From Metabacillus sp. KUDC1714 (GTDB lineage Bacteria > Bacillota > Bacilli > Bacillales > Bacillaceae): 64,000 nucleotides of DNA. Below the pieces are notes generated by a model, which saw only the letters and a program-made list of their open reading frames with translations, was not told the DNA's origin and did not search any database. Within the stretch, counting starts at the first letter, position 1, and each line of letters begins with the position of its first letter. Positions 26,576 to 36,245 of the stretch are shown here, piece by piece. The position numbers were made by a program, and so were the translations under genes. The stretch lies in assembly GCF_014217835.1 (NCBI RefSeq), contig NZ_CP055263.1, forward strand, positions 5,583,501-5,647,500, in the 5' to 3' direction.

Positions 26576-26635
26576 ATATTTTTTTGCGAAAAACACGAAC
26601 TTTAATCATTAAACTAATTAAGAATATTCGTACAA

Positions 26636-26664
26636 TTAAAAAAGAAGCAACTGAGCTGCTTCCT
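26636..26664 (-). terminator. ypwA terminator
   Basis: On the minus strand GGAAGCA, GCTCAGT, TGCTTC followed by TTTTTT. Confidence 0.8.
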
Positions 26665-26679
26665 CTTTAATAAATGTAT

Positions 26680-28185
26680 TTAAATATGATAGATGTAACG
26701 ATACTTTTCTTCAAGATATTCAATTAAATACTTAGCATTTAATCCTTCACCTGTTACATCCTTCAATATCTCTAAAGGTTGTTTTGTTTTCCCATATTGG
26801 TGAATATGCTCTGTTAACCAATTTCTAATTTTTTCAAATTGGCCTGTTTCAATTAATTCATTAAAATCAGGTAAATCTTTCAGCATTGCATGTTTAAATT
26901 GTGCTGCATACATATACCCCAATGCATATGACGGAAAATATCCAAAGCTTCCTCCTGCCCAATGAACATCCTGCAATACACCCTTTGCATCATTTGGAGG
27001 TGTGACACCTAAGTATTCTTCATATTTTTCATTCCAAATACGAGGAAGCTCTTCTACAGTTATTTCATCGTTAAATAAAGCTTTTTCGATTTCATAACGA
27101 ACCATAACATGAAGAGAATAGGTTAGCTCATCTGCCTCAATACGAATAAGGGAAGGCTTTGACTCATTTATGGCTTCATAAAAGTCTTGTAAACTAACAC
27201 CATCAAATTGCTCTGGAGAAAAATCCTTTAGGTTATTATAGTAACGCTGCCAGAAACCTTTATTTCTTCCGACAAAATTTTCATAGAATAGTGATTGCGA
27301 CTCATGTATCCCCATTGAAGTACCACTGCATAAAAAAGTCCCTTCAAGCTTTTCTGATATGTTTTGCTCATATATTGCGTGTCCACATTCATGAATTGTA
27401 CCAAAGATCGCTGTCCGGAAATCTTTCTCATCATACTTTGTCGTTACCCTGACATCACCACGGTTAAGCGTAATTTCAAAGGGATGAACCGTTTCATCTA
27501 ATCGACCTGCTTCAAAATCATAGCCTAATTCATTTAACAGGAACTCACTAAGCCCACGTTGATTTAATTTAGGAAAATGATGATATAAAAAATCCGTTTT
27601 AGGCTGATGGGATGACTCGGCAATTTTTTTTACAAGTGGCACAATTTTTTCCCGCACTTGCGCAAATACTTGATCCAATACTTCAACAGTGACGCCTGGT
27701 TCATATTCATTTAACAATGTATTATATTTATTTCCTTCATAACCCCAATATGTAATAAGTTTTTTATTATAATCTACAAGCTTTTGCAAATAAGGTGCAA
27801 AGGATTGAAAATCAGACTTTTCCTTCGCATCTTCCCAAACTGATTCAGCTTTTGAACAAAGGACAACATATTCTTGATATTCCTTCGGAGGAATTACTTT
27901 ATTTTTTTTGTATTCTTTTTTGAGAAGCTCAACAGCCTTTTGTGTCACTGGATTAAGTCCGCTATATACTTCATCTTTTGATAGAGCTACCAAATATTCA
28001 TTCATTTGATCTGATACAAGCATTTGGAAAGCTTCGGTTGATAGCATACCAACAACTTCTGAACGCTGTTCAAGTCCCTTTTTAGGTGCTCCTGTGCGCA
28101 TATCCCAATACATGACATTGATAGCTTCTTCATACGCTTGCATTTTTTTTATATAATCCAAAAAATCCTTTTCAATTTGAGTCAA
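26680..28185 (-). CDS. ypwA: M32-family metallocarboxypeptidase
   Basis: A 501-residue thermostable-carboxypeptidase-1-type enzyme, the same length as B. subtilis YpwA. The zinc motif HECGH (HExxH) is in FGTIHECGHAIYEQ (about 265) and the third ligand region HESQSLFYENFVG follows. It removes C-terminal amino acids from peptides in the cytoplasm, with broad specificity. Monocistronic between the xpt leader and ypvA. Confidence 0.95.
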   Translation of the reverse strand: MTQIEKDFLDYIKKMQAYEEAINVMYWDMRTGAPKKGLEQRSEVVGMLSTEAFQMLVSDQMNEYLVALSKDEVYSGLNPVTQKAVELLKKEYKKNKVIPPKEYQEYVVLCSKAESVWEDAKEKSDFQSFAPYLQKLVDYNKKLITYWGYEGNKYNTLLNEYEPGVTVEVLDQVFAQVREKIVPLVKKIAESSHQPKTDFLYHHFPKLNQRGLSEFLLNELGYDFEAGRLDETVHPFEITLNRGDVRVTTKYDEKDFRTAIFGTIHECGHAIYEQNISEKLEGTFLCSGTSMGIHESQSLFYENFVGRNKGFWQRYYNNLKDFSPEQFDGVSLQDFYEAINESKPSLIRIEADELTYSLHVMVRYEIEKALFNDEITVEELPRIWNEKYEEYLGVTPPNDAKGVLQDVHWAGGSFGYFPSYALGYMYAAQFKHAMLKDLPDFNELIETGQFEKIRNWLTEHIHQYGKTKQPLEILKDVTGEGLNAKYLIEYLEEKYRYIYHI

Positions 28186-28284
28186 TTAAATCACTCCCTT
28201 TGTCTAGTTATTTAAAGCGTAAATACCCTGATCATTATTGTCAATCAAATTTCTTCATCATTTTATGCAACGGATTTGTAACGT

Positions 28285-28324
28285 AAAAAAAGGATAGACA
28301 AAGAGCAAAAGCTCCAGCCTATCC
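28285..28324 (-). terminator. ypvA terminator overlapping its stop codon
   Basis: Minus strand GGATAG..GAGC..GCTC..CTATCC (two-tier stem) followed by seven T residues. The 5' arm contains the ypvA stop. Confidence 0.85.
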
Positions 28325-30241
28325 AACAATTGGCTCTACAGGTAATACAGCAGTTATTTGATCCATAACAAACTGATCATTATCTCCAAGAAAAATTGTG
28401 ATAGATCCGCTGTCTTCACTAGTTCTAATCAATCTGCCCATTCCTTGTCTAAGCCTTAAGAGCATATATGGTAAATCTACTTCCATGAAGGGATCCTTCT
28501 TATCTGACCTTTTCGCTTCGAACACAGGGTCTTCAGGAGGATATGGTAAAGTCCATATAATCACATTAGAAAGTGATGGGCCTGGTATATCTAGGCCTTC
28601 CCATAAATGAACTGCACATAGAACTGATTCCTCATGTTGCTGGAATTCCTTCACAAGTGAGCTAATTTCTTTATCACCTTCAAAGAGAATTGGAAACTCA
28701 TAGCTATTTGAAGCAATAGAAGCTTTGAACCACTTTAATTCTTGTTGAGAAGAAAATAAGATAAGTCCTCTTCCCCCAGAGTGAGTTAATTCTTCTAGCG
28801 TTCTAGAAAATTTCATTGCTCGATCTACTTCATTAACGAGCTGTAATTTCATTTGCTCATCGTAGTCAAACGGTGATTCAACAGAAAGTGATAAATAATC
28901 GTTTATCCCTAAACTGTTTGCAATAAAATCAAAAGATTTACTTTCTGAAAGAGTAGCTGAAGAGAAAATAAAAGGCAAGTTCTTTGAAAATACTCTTTCT
29001 TTTAAAACTTCCTCAACTTTTCTTGGCATGATAACAAGGCTATAATCGTTGTCTTTTTCTTCAACCCAGCTCACCGCATTATTTTTTTGATTAAACAATG
29101 AAAGTGAATACTCCATTTGATCAATAAACTCTTCAACAATTTTCAATTCATAATCATCAATTGTAAAAAGCTCGCCTTCAAATACAAGTGCTTCACTAAT
29201 TTCAGCTAATTTTTTTTGTAGATTGTTTGCTGTAGTTTGAAGCTTAGTCTTGCGATTAATTTTCAGACGATTTGATCCTTCAACACTAGTGGTACATTGT
29301 TGTATATCATCAAAAAATTCATCGTTAATAGCTAGACCATCCTCAACTAGATATGCAAGCTCTTCACGAATCTCATTTTGTAGTAATCGTTCTAAAAAGA
29401 TTTGTAACGAGCTTTGCTTAACACGGTGTGTTAGTGCCTTTTGAGCAGCAAACTCCAATAAGTGCCCCTCATCAAATACAACGCTACTATACTCAGGCAA
29501 AAGCGGCATTTGACCTTCACGTTTTCTTGATTCATATGTCCACACATGCTCCATAAAGTAGTCATGTGAACATACAATGATATCAGTAGCTTTACGATAG
29601 TAATCTCGTGACAATGTTAGACCACAGCGATGTCTTTGTGAACAAGTAAAACAATCTTGAAAGGAATCCCATCCAATCTTGTCCCATTCTTCATCAGAAA
29701 GATGCCCGAATTCCTTACGATCACCATACGCTGAAAATTGTTGCATACCAGCTTTTTCATGAACGAAGTCTGGAAGTGATTGATAGACATCTAAATATTT
29801 TTCATCCCCATTTTTTTGGATAACGTCATCTAGTTTATTTAAACATAAATATTGACTATGGGTTTTACTAAGACGGACATCCATTTGTAAATCAAGAAAT
29901 TCAGACAACTTTGCAATGTCGCCCTCTTGCTTAACTAGCTGTTCTATTAACGTTTCATCTGCACAAGCAATGATTGCTGGTTTACCTGTATATCTCGCAT
30001 ATGATAAAGCATATAGCAAGTACACGATAGTTTTCCCTGTACCAACCCCTGCTTCAGCAAACATAACTTTTTTCTCTTGATATGCCCTCTCCAATTGAAA
30101 GGCCATGAAAATTTGTTCGTCTCTTAACTCAAACCCTTTCTCAGGAAGGATATCGTAAAAAACATCTCCTATCCAATTGTTTAAGGCTTGGTAAAAGCTC
30201 TCATCCTTTGATATAGCAAAAGGCAAACGGGACGTCACCAT
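28319..30241 (-). CDS. ypvA: XPD/DinG-type ATP-dependent helicase YpvA
   Basis: A 640-residue superfamily 2 helicase. Walker A is AGVGTGKT (about 65), the DEAH-type box is FDEGH (about 255), and a Cys cluster (YLCLNKL, CFTCSQRHRCG) matches the iron-sulfur domain of XPD/DinG helicases. C-terminal motif VI is QGMGRLIRT. It should unwind 5' overhang DNA in repair. ATG 30241 follows GGAGG; eleven upstream codons are dropped. Unlike dinG at 52178 it has no exonuclease domain. Confidence 0.93.
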   Translation of the reverse strand: MVTSRLPFAISKDESFYQALNNWIGDVFYDILPEKGFELRDEQIFMAFQLERAYQEKKVMFAEAGVGTGKTIVYLLYALSYARYTGKPAIIACADETLIEQLVKQEGDIAKLSEFLDLQMDVRLSKTHSQYLCLNKLDDVIQKNGDEKYLDVYQSLPDFVHEKAGMQQFSAYGDRKEFGHLSDEEWDKIGWDSFQDCFTCSQRHRCGLTLSRDYYRKATDIIVCSHDYFMEHVWTYESRKREGQMPLLPEYSSVVFDEGHLLEFAAQKALTHRVKQSSLQIFLERLLQNEIREELAYLVEDGLAINDEFFDDIQQCTTSVEGSNRLKINRKTKLQTTANNLQKKLAEISEALVFEGELFTIDDYELKIVEEFIDQMEYSLSLFNQKNNAVSWVEEKDNDYSLVIMPRKVEEVLKERVFSKNLPFIFSSATLSESKSFDFIANSLGINDYLSLSVESPFDYDEQMKLQLVNEVDRAMKFSRTLEELTHSGGRGLILFSSQQELKWFKASIASNSYEFPILFEGDKEISSLVKEFQQHEESVLCAVHLWEGLDIPGPSLSNVIIWTLPYPPEDPVFEAKRSDKKDPFMEVDLPYMLLRLRQGMGRLIRTSEDSGSITIFLGDNDQFVMDQITAVLPVEPIVG

Positions 30242-30342
30242 GTGTACGTTTCCTCCAATAATTTCAATTTCCAATTAATCCACAAAATATAATTATCTTA
30301 TTTAATAAAGAAGATGTCAATTCATATGTATACATCTAAAAA

Positions 30343-30376
30343 GGAGTTAGCCAAATTTAGCCACTCCTTTTTGAGA
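30343..30376. terminator. Terminator hairpin between the 64-aa gene and ypvA
   Basis: AAAGGAGT and ACTCCTTTTT pair around an inner TAGCC..; T-run on the plus strand, A-run on the other side. Confidence 0.7.
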
Positions 30377-30420
30377 ATTTATATTATTAGTATGATCGTA
30401 AACCAGGCTTTTCTAAATTT

Positions 30421-30615
30421 TTATTTATCAAATAAAGTTTCAATTATTAATTGATGATCAATCGATGTTGCATGTGATAAAGCTTTAATCATATCTTCTC
30501 TAGCATTTCCTATTTGAAGCACTGCAGGAGACTCTAATCCTATTTGTTCCTCTAACGATTTTTGAGTGGAACTTAGTGCCTTTGAAATAAGTTGAAATTG
30601 CTGATCTTCATACAT
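30421..30615 (-). CDS. Hypothetical 64-residue protein
   Basis: A helical, soluble protein (FQLISKALSSTQKSLEEQIG, REDMIKALSHATS). GAAGGGTGG lies before ATG. It or the 61-residue gene at 30937 occupies the place of B. subtilis yptA, but I could not decide which. Function unknown. Confidence 0.6.
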   Translation of the reverse strand: MYEDQQFQLISKALSSTQKSLEEQIGLESPAVLQIGNAREDMIKALSHATSIDHQLIIETLFDK

Positions 30616-30936
30616 AAAATAAAACCACCCTTCATTATTACTTTCAATATCAAATCAACCGTATTAAAGTAAGAACCTATTATGAATCTAGCATGAAAAG
30701 TTTTCGCTAATTATTAATCATATGATTTCGGTCTTATTCTTTATTACTAATATTTACTTGTTGATTTTCACATTGAAACGATTCATTTTTAGGAATGGTC
30801 TTATATTTAACAAAACAAGCTTATTTTATTCGAAAAAGGCTTTGTAAAGTGATCTATGTTAGCTAGAAGAAACTTGCAGAATTAAATTATGAGAAAAAGG
30901 TTATTATTATTATGGAATTAGAAAAACGAAGAGAAA
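30616..30936. other. Intergenic region
   Basis: 321 bases with no gene recognised. Its right end carries the CGAAGAG/CTCTTCG terminator (30921-30946, minus strand) of the 61-residue gene. Confidence 0.5.
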
Positions 30937-30946
30937 TTACTCTTCG
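30921..30946 (-). terminator. Terminator spanning the stop codon of the 61-aa gene
   Basis: Minus strand CGAAGAG, TAATTT, CTCTTCG, TTTTTC; the TAA stop is in the loop. Confidence 0.85.
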
Positions 30947-31122
30947 CCTTCTACTTTTTTAAATCCCAATTCTAGTAACTCCTCTGTTAACACATCAGGT
31001 GTAACAATATAGTATGTATTTCCTTCATCATTCGTTATAATTACTTCGGTCGGACTTGCATCCACACGCGCTGCATCTAAAGCAAAATATTTTGGTCCAA
31101 GTTGATTAAGTATTGAAGACAA
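30937..31122 (-). CDS. Hypothetical 61-residue protein
   Basis: A small acidic protein with a beta-rich centre (EVIITNDEGNTYYIVTPD) and a helical end (LTEELLELGFKKVEGEE). AAGGAGGTGGAATA precedes ATG, a near-perfect ribosome site, and a terminator spans its stop, so expression may be high. Not recognised. Confidence 0.65.
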   Translation of the reverse strand: MSSILNQLGPKYFALDAARVDASPTEVIITNDEGNTYYIVTPDVLTEELLELGFKKVEGEE

Positions 31123-31192
31123 TTATTCCACCTCCTTTTATCCTATATTATAACAAGGATAGTCTAATTAGCGTAGAGTAATTCTTTATTAA

Positions 31193-31322
31193 GGCTGTTC
31201 TCGCAAACTTTGTTGCTATTTACCATGTTAGTGCGGGGTGGTTGATTTCCGCTACAGATGCTCGCTCCAATCAACCTTAAACAGTTTTCGTTTTAAAAGG
31301 AACAATCTCTTAGAAAAGAGCC
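31193..31322 (-). repeat. Dispersed repeat family A, copy 3 (130 bp, internally deleted)
   Basis: Both ends are well preserved (minus strand GGCTCTTTTCTAAGAGATTG at the left, AGCAACAAAGTTTGCG and ACAGCC at the right), but about 85 bp of the GC-rich core are missing: GATTGGAGCGAGCATCTG joins the two flanks directly. Confidence 0.85.
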
Positions 31323-31385
31323 TTTGTTAAAGACAATAGAAGCAGACTCTAAATTTCACTAAAACTATAAAGTCTGCCACCTAAT

Positions 31386-32531
31386 TTAATCCTTGTTTCT
31401 TGGTGGGCGTACATTTGACCAATATTGATAGAAATCAGTTTTTATAAAGCCGTTAAACAGCTTGCGTTTTTTTGTTGCTGGCTTTCCATAAAAGTCTTCA
31501 AAGCCCTCATGAGAAGTAAGCATATAGATACTCCATGTATCTAACGGAGCAAATGCTTGTCCCATTTCCTTGTACATTTGCTCTACAGCTCTTTTTTCAC
31601 CGAGTCGCTCTCCATAAGGAGGATTGCCGACTATCACACCAAATTCCTTTGTTGTAGTAAAATCCTTAACTTGCATTTGTTTAAAGTTTATAAGCTCACG
31701 AAGACCTGCTTCCTCAGCATTAGCCTCAGCAATACGGATCATACGATGGTCAATGTCTGCAGCTTGAATATCAAGGGGTTGATCATACTTTGCCTTTTCT
31801 TCAACTTCCTGTCTTGCAAGATCCCACTTTTCCTTGCCAATCCAATGCCACTTTTCCGAAGCAAATTCACGATTAAAACCTGGTGCTATATTTTGACCGA
31901 TAAGTGCAGCCTCCATTGGGATTGTACCTGAACCGCAAAAAGGATCGACAAACGGACGATCTGGTGTCCATCTTGATAGTAAGACTAGAGCTGCTGCAAG
32001 TGTTTCCTTAATTGGTGCTCCCCCTTGATCAATTCGGAACCCACGCTTATGGAGACCTGAACCACTTGCATCAATTGTAATTGTTGCAACATCTTTTAAA
32101 AGTGCTACCTCAATTCGATAAAGGGGTCCATCTTCATTAAACCAACCGGTTGTTTTATAATGAGATTTTAATTTTTCAACTACTGCCTTTTTAACAATTC
32201 CCTGACAATCAGGTACACTTGCCAAAGTAGATTTCACAGATTTCCCTATTACAGGAAATTCTGCGTTTACTGGTAAGTAATCACCCCAGTTTAACGCTTT
32301 AGTTTTTTCAAAAAGCTCATCAAAGGTCTTTGCTTGAAATTCTCCAACCTTAATCTTAATACGATCAGCTGTTCGTAACCATAAATTTGATCGACAAATA
32401 GCAAGTTCATCAGCTTCATAAGTTACTTTGCCATTCTCTACCTTGCACTCATACCCTAAATCCTTAACTTCTTTCCCAACAATAGCTTCTAAACCCATTG
32501 CTGATGTTGCAATAAGTGTTAACTTATTCAT
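31386..32531 (-). CDS. ypsC: THUMP-domain class I SAM-dependent RNA methyltransferase YpsC
   Basis: A 381-residue protein: N-terminal ferredoxin-like and THUMP domains (1-160) for RNA binding, then a Rossmann methyltransferase with DPFCGSGTIPMEA (about 192) and the N6-adenine/N2-guanine motif NPPYGERLG (about 305). It is related to E. coli RlmL/RlmK N-terminal half and should methylate 23S rRNA guanine; the exact site is not shown. Located directly downstream of rnpB, as in B. subtilis. Confidence 0.93.
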   Translation of the reverse strand: MNKLTLIATSAMGLEAIVGKEVKDLGYECKVENGKVTYEADELAICRSNLWLRTADRIKIKVGEFQAKTFDELFEKTKALNWGDYLPVNAEFPVIGKSVKSTLASVPDCQGIVKKAVVEKLKSHYKTTGWFNEDGPLYRIEVALLKDVATITIDASGSGLHKRGFRIDQGGAPIKETLAAALVLLSRWTPDRPFVDPFCGSGTIPMEAALIGQNIAPGFNREFASEKWHWIGKEKWDLARQEVEEKAKYDQPLDIQAADIDHRMIRIAEANAEEAGLRELINFKQMQVKDFTTTKEFGVIVGNPPYGERLGEKRAVEQMYKEMGQAFAPLDTWSIYMLTSHEGFEDFYGKPATKKRKLFNGFIKTDFYQYWSNVRPPRNKD

Positions 32532-32676
32532 TTTTCACCCTACCTTTACCCCTATTACCTATAATAGGCATATAATATGTATGTTAATTAGCGACCAATT
32601 CCCTTATTACAGGACAAGACTTTTCACTATAACATCATCGTCTATTTTGACATGATATAACCAGAAAATATGTAAA

Positions 32677-32705
32677 TGAAAAGGGGCTGAATTGATCAGC
32701 CCCTT
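32677..32705 (-). terminator. rnpB terminator
   Basis: AAGGGGCTGA, ATTGA, TCAGCCCCTT, a perfect 10-bp stem, with TTTTC after it on the minus strand. Confidence 0.9.
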
Positions 32706-32721
32706 GTGCATATGTTTTCAT

Positions 32722-33138
32722 ACTGATTAATAACGTTCGATAAGCCATGTTTTGTTCCATCGTACTACAAGCGGCAAAGCCTCGTACTCAGGTGGTAATC
32801 ATCTATCTACAGATGCTTGTAAAGCTTCTGTCCTTCTCTTCGTTTGGTTCCTCCAAGAAGGTGCCCCTACCATAATTTGGGTTTCTCGCTCGTGGGGTTT
32901 ACCTCGTTCCACTCTTACAATTTCTTGTAAGACTTCGTCACTGTGGCACTTTCAAGGTAGTCAAGCCATATCCGAAGACTTAGGCTTTTTCCCTGCCGTC
33001 AGCCGAGCTAAAAGCTCATTGCTGCCCTAGCTTATGAATTCGCTAGGCACGAACACTACGGGCATCTCAGCACCGTGCGAGCATGGACTTTCCTCTACAA
33101 TCCTAAAGACTGCAGCGATTACCTGAACGTTATTAATG
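32722..33138 (-). ncRNA. rnpB: RNase P RNA, Bacillus (B) type
   Basis: The catalytic RNA that removes 5' leaders from tRNA precursors with RnpA. Minus-strand signatures: GTAATCGCTGC, AGAGGAAAGTCCATGCTCGC, GTGCTGAGATGCCCGTAGTG, GACGGCAGGG, GAAAGTGCCACAGTGACGAA, GTAAACCCC.CGAGCGAGAAA, GGTAGGGG, AGAAGGACAGAA and the 3' AGTACGATGGAACAAAACA. They run co-linear with B. subtilis rnpB. Ends are estimated from that alignment; the RNA 5' end may lie some bases upstream, as the promoter predicts 33145. Located between gpsB and ypsC, as in B. subtilis. Confidence 0.98.
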
Positions 33139-33152
33139 AAACAGCAAAATTA

Positions 33153-33181
33153 AGTATACCTAAATATCTCTCATAAAACAA
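33153..33181 (-). promoter_or_regulatory. rnpB promoter
   Basis: Minus strand TTGTTT (33181-33176), 17-nt spacer, TATACT (33158-33153). Start expected near 33145. Confidence 0.75.
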
Positions 33182-33200
33182 GTGTAAAAAAATGGATTAT

Positions 33201-33500
33201 TTAATCATATAGCTTACTGCCAAATACATGTTTCTCAAGATTAGATAATCGTTTTAAAATATCAAAGTTTGTTGTGTTCGTTTGAACTGGTGGTTGTTTT
33301 TTATATGTATCATCTAATTGCTTCTTCAAACGAAGATTTTCCTGTTGTAGATCTTCAATTTCTTGATGGAATGTTTCATAGTCTTTTATAACAAGATCTA
33401 AAAACTTGTCAACTTCCTCTTGTTTATAGCCTCTTACTCCTGATTTAAATTCTCGTTCTAAAATTTCTTTTGCCGTTAATTTTACTTTATCTGAAAGCAT
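33201..33500 (-). CDS. gpsB: Cell division regulator GpsB
   Basis: A 99-residue DivIVA-like protein that shuttles PBP1 (PonA) between septum and side wall. The N-terminal membrane-contact domain [19 protein letters not shown] and coiled coil ([16 protein letters not shown]) are followed by a short trimerisation region [17 protein letters not shown] 33500 follows GAGGTG; three upstream codons are dropped. Its client ponA lies 11 kb away. Neighbours rnpB and ypsA are conserved. Confidence 0.96.
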   Translation of the reverse strand: MLSDKVKLTAKEILEREFKSGVRGYKQEEVDKFLDLVIKDYETFHQEIEDLQQENLRLKKQLDDTYKKQPPVQTNTTNFDILKRLSNLEKHVFGSKLYD

Positions 33501-33604
33501 ATCTTTCACCTCTTATAGCGAAGTCATCAACCTATATTTTTTCAGAAATCTCGCTAATTGTCAATTTCGTTCAATCGCTATTTTCCGTTATTAACTTACA
33601 CGAA

Positions 33605-34165
33605 TCACCAAAAATCAGCATTTTTCATATTTTCTTCCTCCACAACTAGTTGAAGGTCGGAAAAAGTAATGAATCCAATGAAATAACTAGTTAATTCTTG
33701 CTTTTTTCTGGCAGTTTCCAATAAATACTTTGGAGAGCCCTCTTTTTCTTCATCAAATAAAAGAAGCAGACCATCACTTTTACTTACAAGAAATTCATTC
33801 TTTTGACGGAATTGTACTGGACTTTCATACTCTCGTTTTGTAATACTATCAACAAAATCAGCCTGAGACAAGATAAATTCATAATATTCTTTGTTTATTT
33901 CATTCCACTTACTTTCTTGATTAAGAAAAGGCGTTAGAATAGCTAGCTTTAAATCAGAGTATTCCATTTGCAAGTTAAATACAACCTCAGCTGCCCATAA
34001 TTCTACACCCATTTGCCCACTAATGATTACCCATTCGAGCCCTTCTTCCAAGAAACCAAGTAACGATTTTTCAATTGCTTTTTTAATGTATTGTACAGCT
34101 TGATCATCATTTTTAAAAACTCCTAATTCAAACGATTTATAGCCAGAGATTGTTAAAACCTTCAC
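33605..34165 (-). CDS. ypsA: SLOG-family protein YpsA
   Basis: A 186-residue Rossmann-like SLOG (SMF/DprA-LOG) superfamily protein thought to bind a nucleotide ligand. [15 protein letters not shown] at the start and [14 protein letters not shown] (about 73-86, the glycine-rich loop) are characteristic. It influences division with GpsB in Firmicutes. GTG 34165 follows AAGGTG by 6 nt and matches the B. subtilis N-terminus; 13 codons upstream are dropped. Next to gpsB, same strand. Confidence 0.93.
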   Translation of the reverse strand: MKVLTISGYKSFELGVFKNDDQAVQYIKKAIEKSLLGFLEEGLEWVIISGQMGVELWAAEVVFNLQMEYSDLKLAILTPFLNQESKWNEINKEYYEFILSQADFVDSITKREYESPVQFRQKNEFLVSKSDGLLLLFDEEKEGSPKYLLETARKKQELTSYFIGFITFSDLQLVVEEENMKNADFW

Positions 34166-34302
34166 ATTAATCACCTTATCAATATACGAAATAATACCAC
34201 ACATTATAACGATAAATAATGAGTACGTAAAAAAAGCATCTAACTTTGGGAACTTTTTATAATAAGAATAGGAGCTGAAAATTCAGCTCCTAATCCGTTT
34301 AC

Positions 34303-34602
34303 TTATCGACCAAATGGACCAGGTCCAAATCCTGGACGAGGTCTTGGGCCTCCGAAACCAGGACCTCCGAAACCAAAACCTGGAGCTGGAGCTTGACCGT
34401 AAACGTTAAAGTGTTGATGTGTTACCTCATTCTCAACTGATTGAGTTTGCGGGAAATAGTGTTGATGCTTATAAAAATCATGATTCACAGTTGTTGTGTG
34501 TTGTGGATGGATGTGTGGTACGATCGTTTCAGAATAATTATTTTGTACACAACATTTAGTTGGGTGTACGATAGGTGCCATTACTTTCGGTCTACAATGC
34601 AT
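34303..34602 (-). CDS. cotD: Inner spore coat protein CotD
   Basis: A 99-residue coat protein rich in His, Pro and Gly. The N-terminal half resembles B. subtilis CotD: MHCRPKVMAPIVHPTKCC, then VPHIHPQHTTTVNH. The C-terminus is a Gly-Phe-Pro repeat (GFGGPGFGGPRPRPGFGPG). GGAGAATGATAT precedes ATG. A sigma-K-like promoter is seen at 34639-34667. Position beside ypsA is conserved. Confidence 0.88.
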   Translation of the reverse strand: MHCRPKVMAPIVHPTKCCVQNNYSETIVPHIHPQHTTTVNHDFYKHQHYFPQTQSVENEVTHQHFNVYGQAPAPGFGFGGPGFGGPRPRPGFGPGPFGR

Positions 34603-34904
34603 ATATCATTCTCCTTTCAATCATTTGTCTTACACTTCTAGCCTATGATGAAAGGGATGTACATGTACTAATGCAAGTACCTAATTTTATAGAAAAGCAT
34701 AAAAGCTTTCTTTAAAGTTTGTGAAAATAAAAATTGTTAAAACGATAACGATGAAAAACAAGTATAATATATTTTTGTACACAATATTCTTCTCCCTTTT
34801 AAAAGTTCGTACAGTCACTTATTTTACATCGTTCAACAGAGATCTACAATTGGTTTATTGCTTGATCTATATAAATTCATAATTTCGTCATTTTTTTGAC
34901 GAAT
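34603..34904. other. mrfB-cotD intergenic region
   Basis: 302 bases holding the cotD promoter. The rest is AT-rich with no recognised element. Confidence 0.4.
34639..34667 (-). promoter_or_regulatory. Probable sigma-K promoter of cotD
   Basis: Minus strand CATAGGCTA (34647-34639) fits the sigma-K -10 (CATAnnnTA) and TACA (34667-34664) fits the -35 (mACm) with a 16-nt spacer. cotD is sigma-K dependent in B. subtilis. Confidence 0.5.
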
Positions 34905-36170
34905 TTACTCACTTTTTGCGCTTACCCGGGCAATATTTTCTGAATATTTCCGCTTCAGTCTATTTATTCTTTTTTCAACATCACGTATATCTAATTTCAG
35001 TAAAACTTGCTCGCTTTCATTTACCACCTTATACACAAGTTCACTATAGTGGATTGCATCCTCATAGTTTTTTTCCTTATGTTCATAGTATTTAGCCAAT
35101 TCAATTGATGCTTTACAGGTAATAGTTTTATTATTTGATGAGTGGATTATTTCCTTCCATGATTCTATCGCTTTATTCCATTCTTTTTGTTTCTTATAAT
35201 GCAGTGAGAGATTGTAATTTGCTTCATCCTTATTATTTGGTTCTTTTTCCATTAAGGATTGATAAGCTGAAAATGCAGATGATTTTTCCCCTATATAATC
35301 TAACCATCTGGCAATTTCATAGTGCTCTGATGCATTTGCTTCATTATCTGTTTCTAGAAGTTTTATAGATAAATGGATATATAGAGTGATAAGCGATAAT
35401 ACGTCAATTTCATTATGTTTGAGGACTCCCATTATGATATCTGGTTGTTGTTGTTTAACAAATTGAAAATAGAGCATTGGTGCTAGAAACCCAGGAATAT
35501 CATTTTCTCGGGTAATATTAAGGATTTCAGTTTCTACATTAACAAGTCTTACGGATTCAAGCTCATTTTTCCAAAGCCTCCTTGCAGCATGAAACAGATC
35601 AAAATGACCAAAAGCCGGAAGACTTGGGACAGAATCTCGTATTAACGTGTGCCTAGTTTTTACTTGTGGCCAATCAAATGCTTTGCCATTGTAAGTAACA
35701 AGAGTTTTACTATTAATTCCTTGTAAAAAACTTTGATATAAGGCAACTTCATTGCCGGGTTTAGGTAATAAATGCTGCTTAATGACAACACGATCAGCAA
35801 AAACCTGAGCTTGACCTAATAAAAAGATCGTGTTCCCCGCTCCCCCGCCAAGTCCTGTTGTTTCAGTATCAAAGAAAAACAATTCACTTGCATCATGACC
35901 TTTACAAGATAACGGATGGGTTTGATCACTCTCATTCCACATCGAAACAATCTTATGGAATTCACCAAGCTGATAATGTCCGTGTTTATAATCTAAAGGA
36001 TAGGTCACTTCCCTTATTAGACAGACTTGCTTATCATATGAAAAGACAGAAGTTTGATGCTCTTTCCACAAGTGATCAACTGGATCATGTTCTACCTGTT
36101 GATCACTTGAATCTTTTTCTTCTCTAATCACATGCTTTTTCAACCTATTTAATTTATTTTTTAACGACAT
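34905..36170 (-). CDS. mrfB: DEDD-type exonuclease with TPR tail, YprB (MrfB)
   Basis: A 421-residue protein. FFDTETTGLGGGAGNT (about 98-113) is the Exo I box of RNase H-like DnaQ-type nucleases, followed by VTYNGKAFDWPQ and a late HNEIDVLSLITLY (Exo III). Residues beyond about 290 form tetratricopeptide-like helices. With MrfA it repairs mitomycin-C lesions by a Uvr-independent route in B. subtilis. ATG 36170 follows AAAGGATGAGG; mrfA ends 75 nt upstream on the same strand. Confidence 0.92.
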   Translation of the reverse strand: MSLKNKLNRLKKHVIREEKDSSDQQVEHDPVDHLWKEHQTSVFSYDKQVCLIREVTYPLDYKHGHYQLGEFHKIVSMWNESDQTHPLSCKGHDASELFFFDTETTGLGGGAGNTIFLLGQAQVFADRVVIKQHLLPKPGNEVALYQSFLQGINSKTLVTYNGKAFDWPQVKTRHTLIRDSVPSLPAFGHFDLFHAARRLWKNELESVRLVNVETEILNITRENDIPGFLAPMLYFQFVKQQQPDIIMGVLKHNEIDVLSLITLYIHLSIKLLETDNEANASEHYEIARWLDYIGEKSSAFSAYQSLMEKEPNNKDEANYNLSLHYKKQKEWNKAIESWKEIIHSSNNKTITCKASIELAKYYEHKEKNYEDAIHYSELVYKVVNESEQVLLKLDIRDVEKRINRLKRKYSENIARVSAKSE

Positions 36171-36245
36171 TTGCCTCATCCTTTATTTTAGTATGGAGGA
36201 ATAGGACAGAGCTACGATGATTTTCCTTCAATTTAGTTGGTGCTG

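Noticed and set aside
26409..26609. 66-codon minus-strand frame upstream of xpt
   Set aside because: It reads through the guanine riboswitch and its promoter; no ribosome site.
32752..33030. 92-codon plus-strand frame
   Set aside because: It is the antisense of rnpB; the RNA gene explains the sequence.
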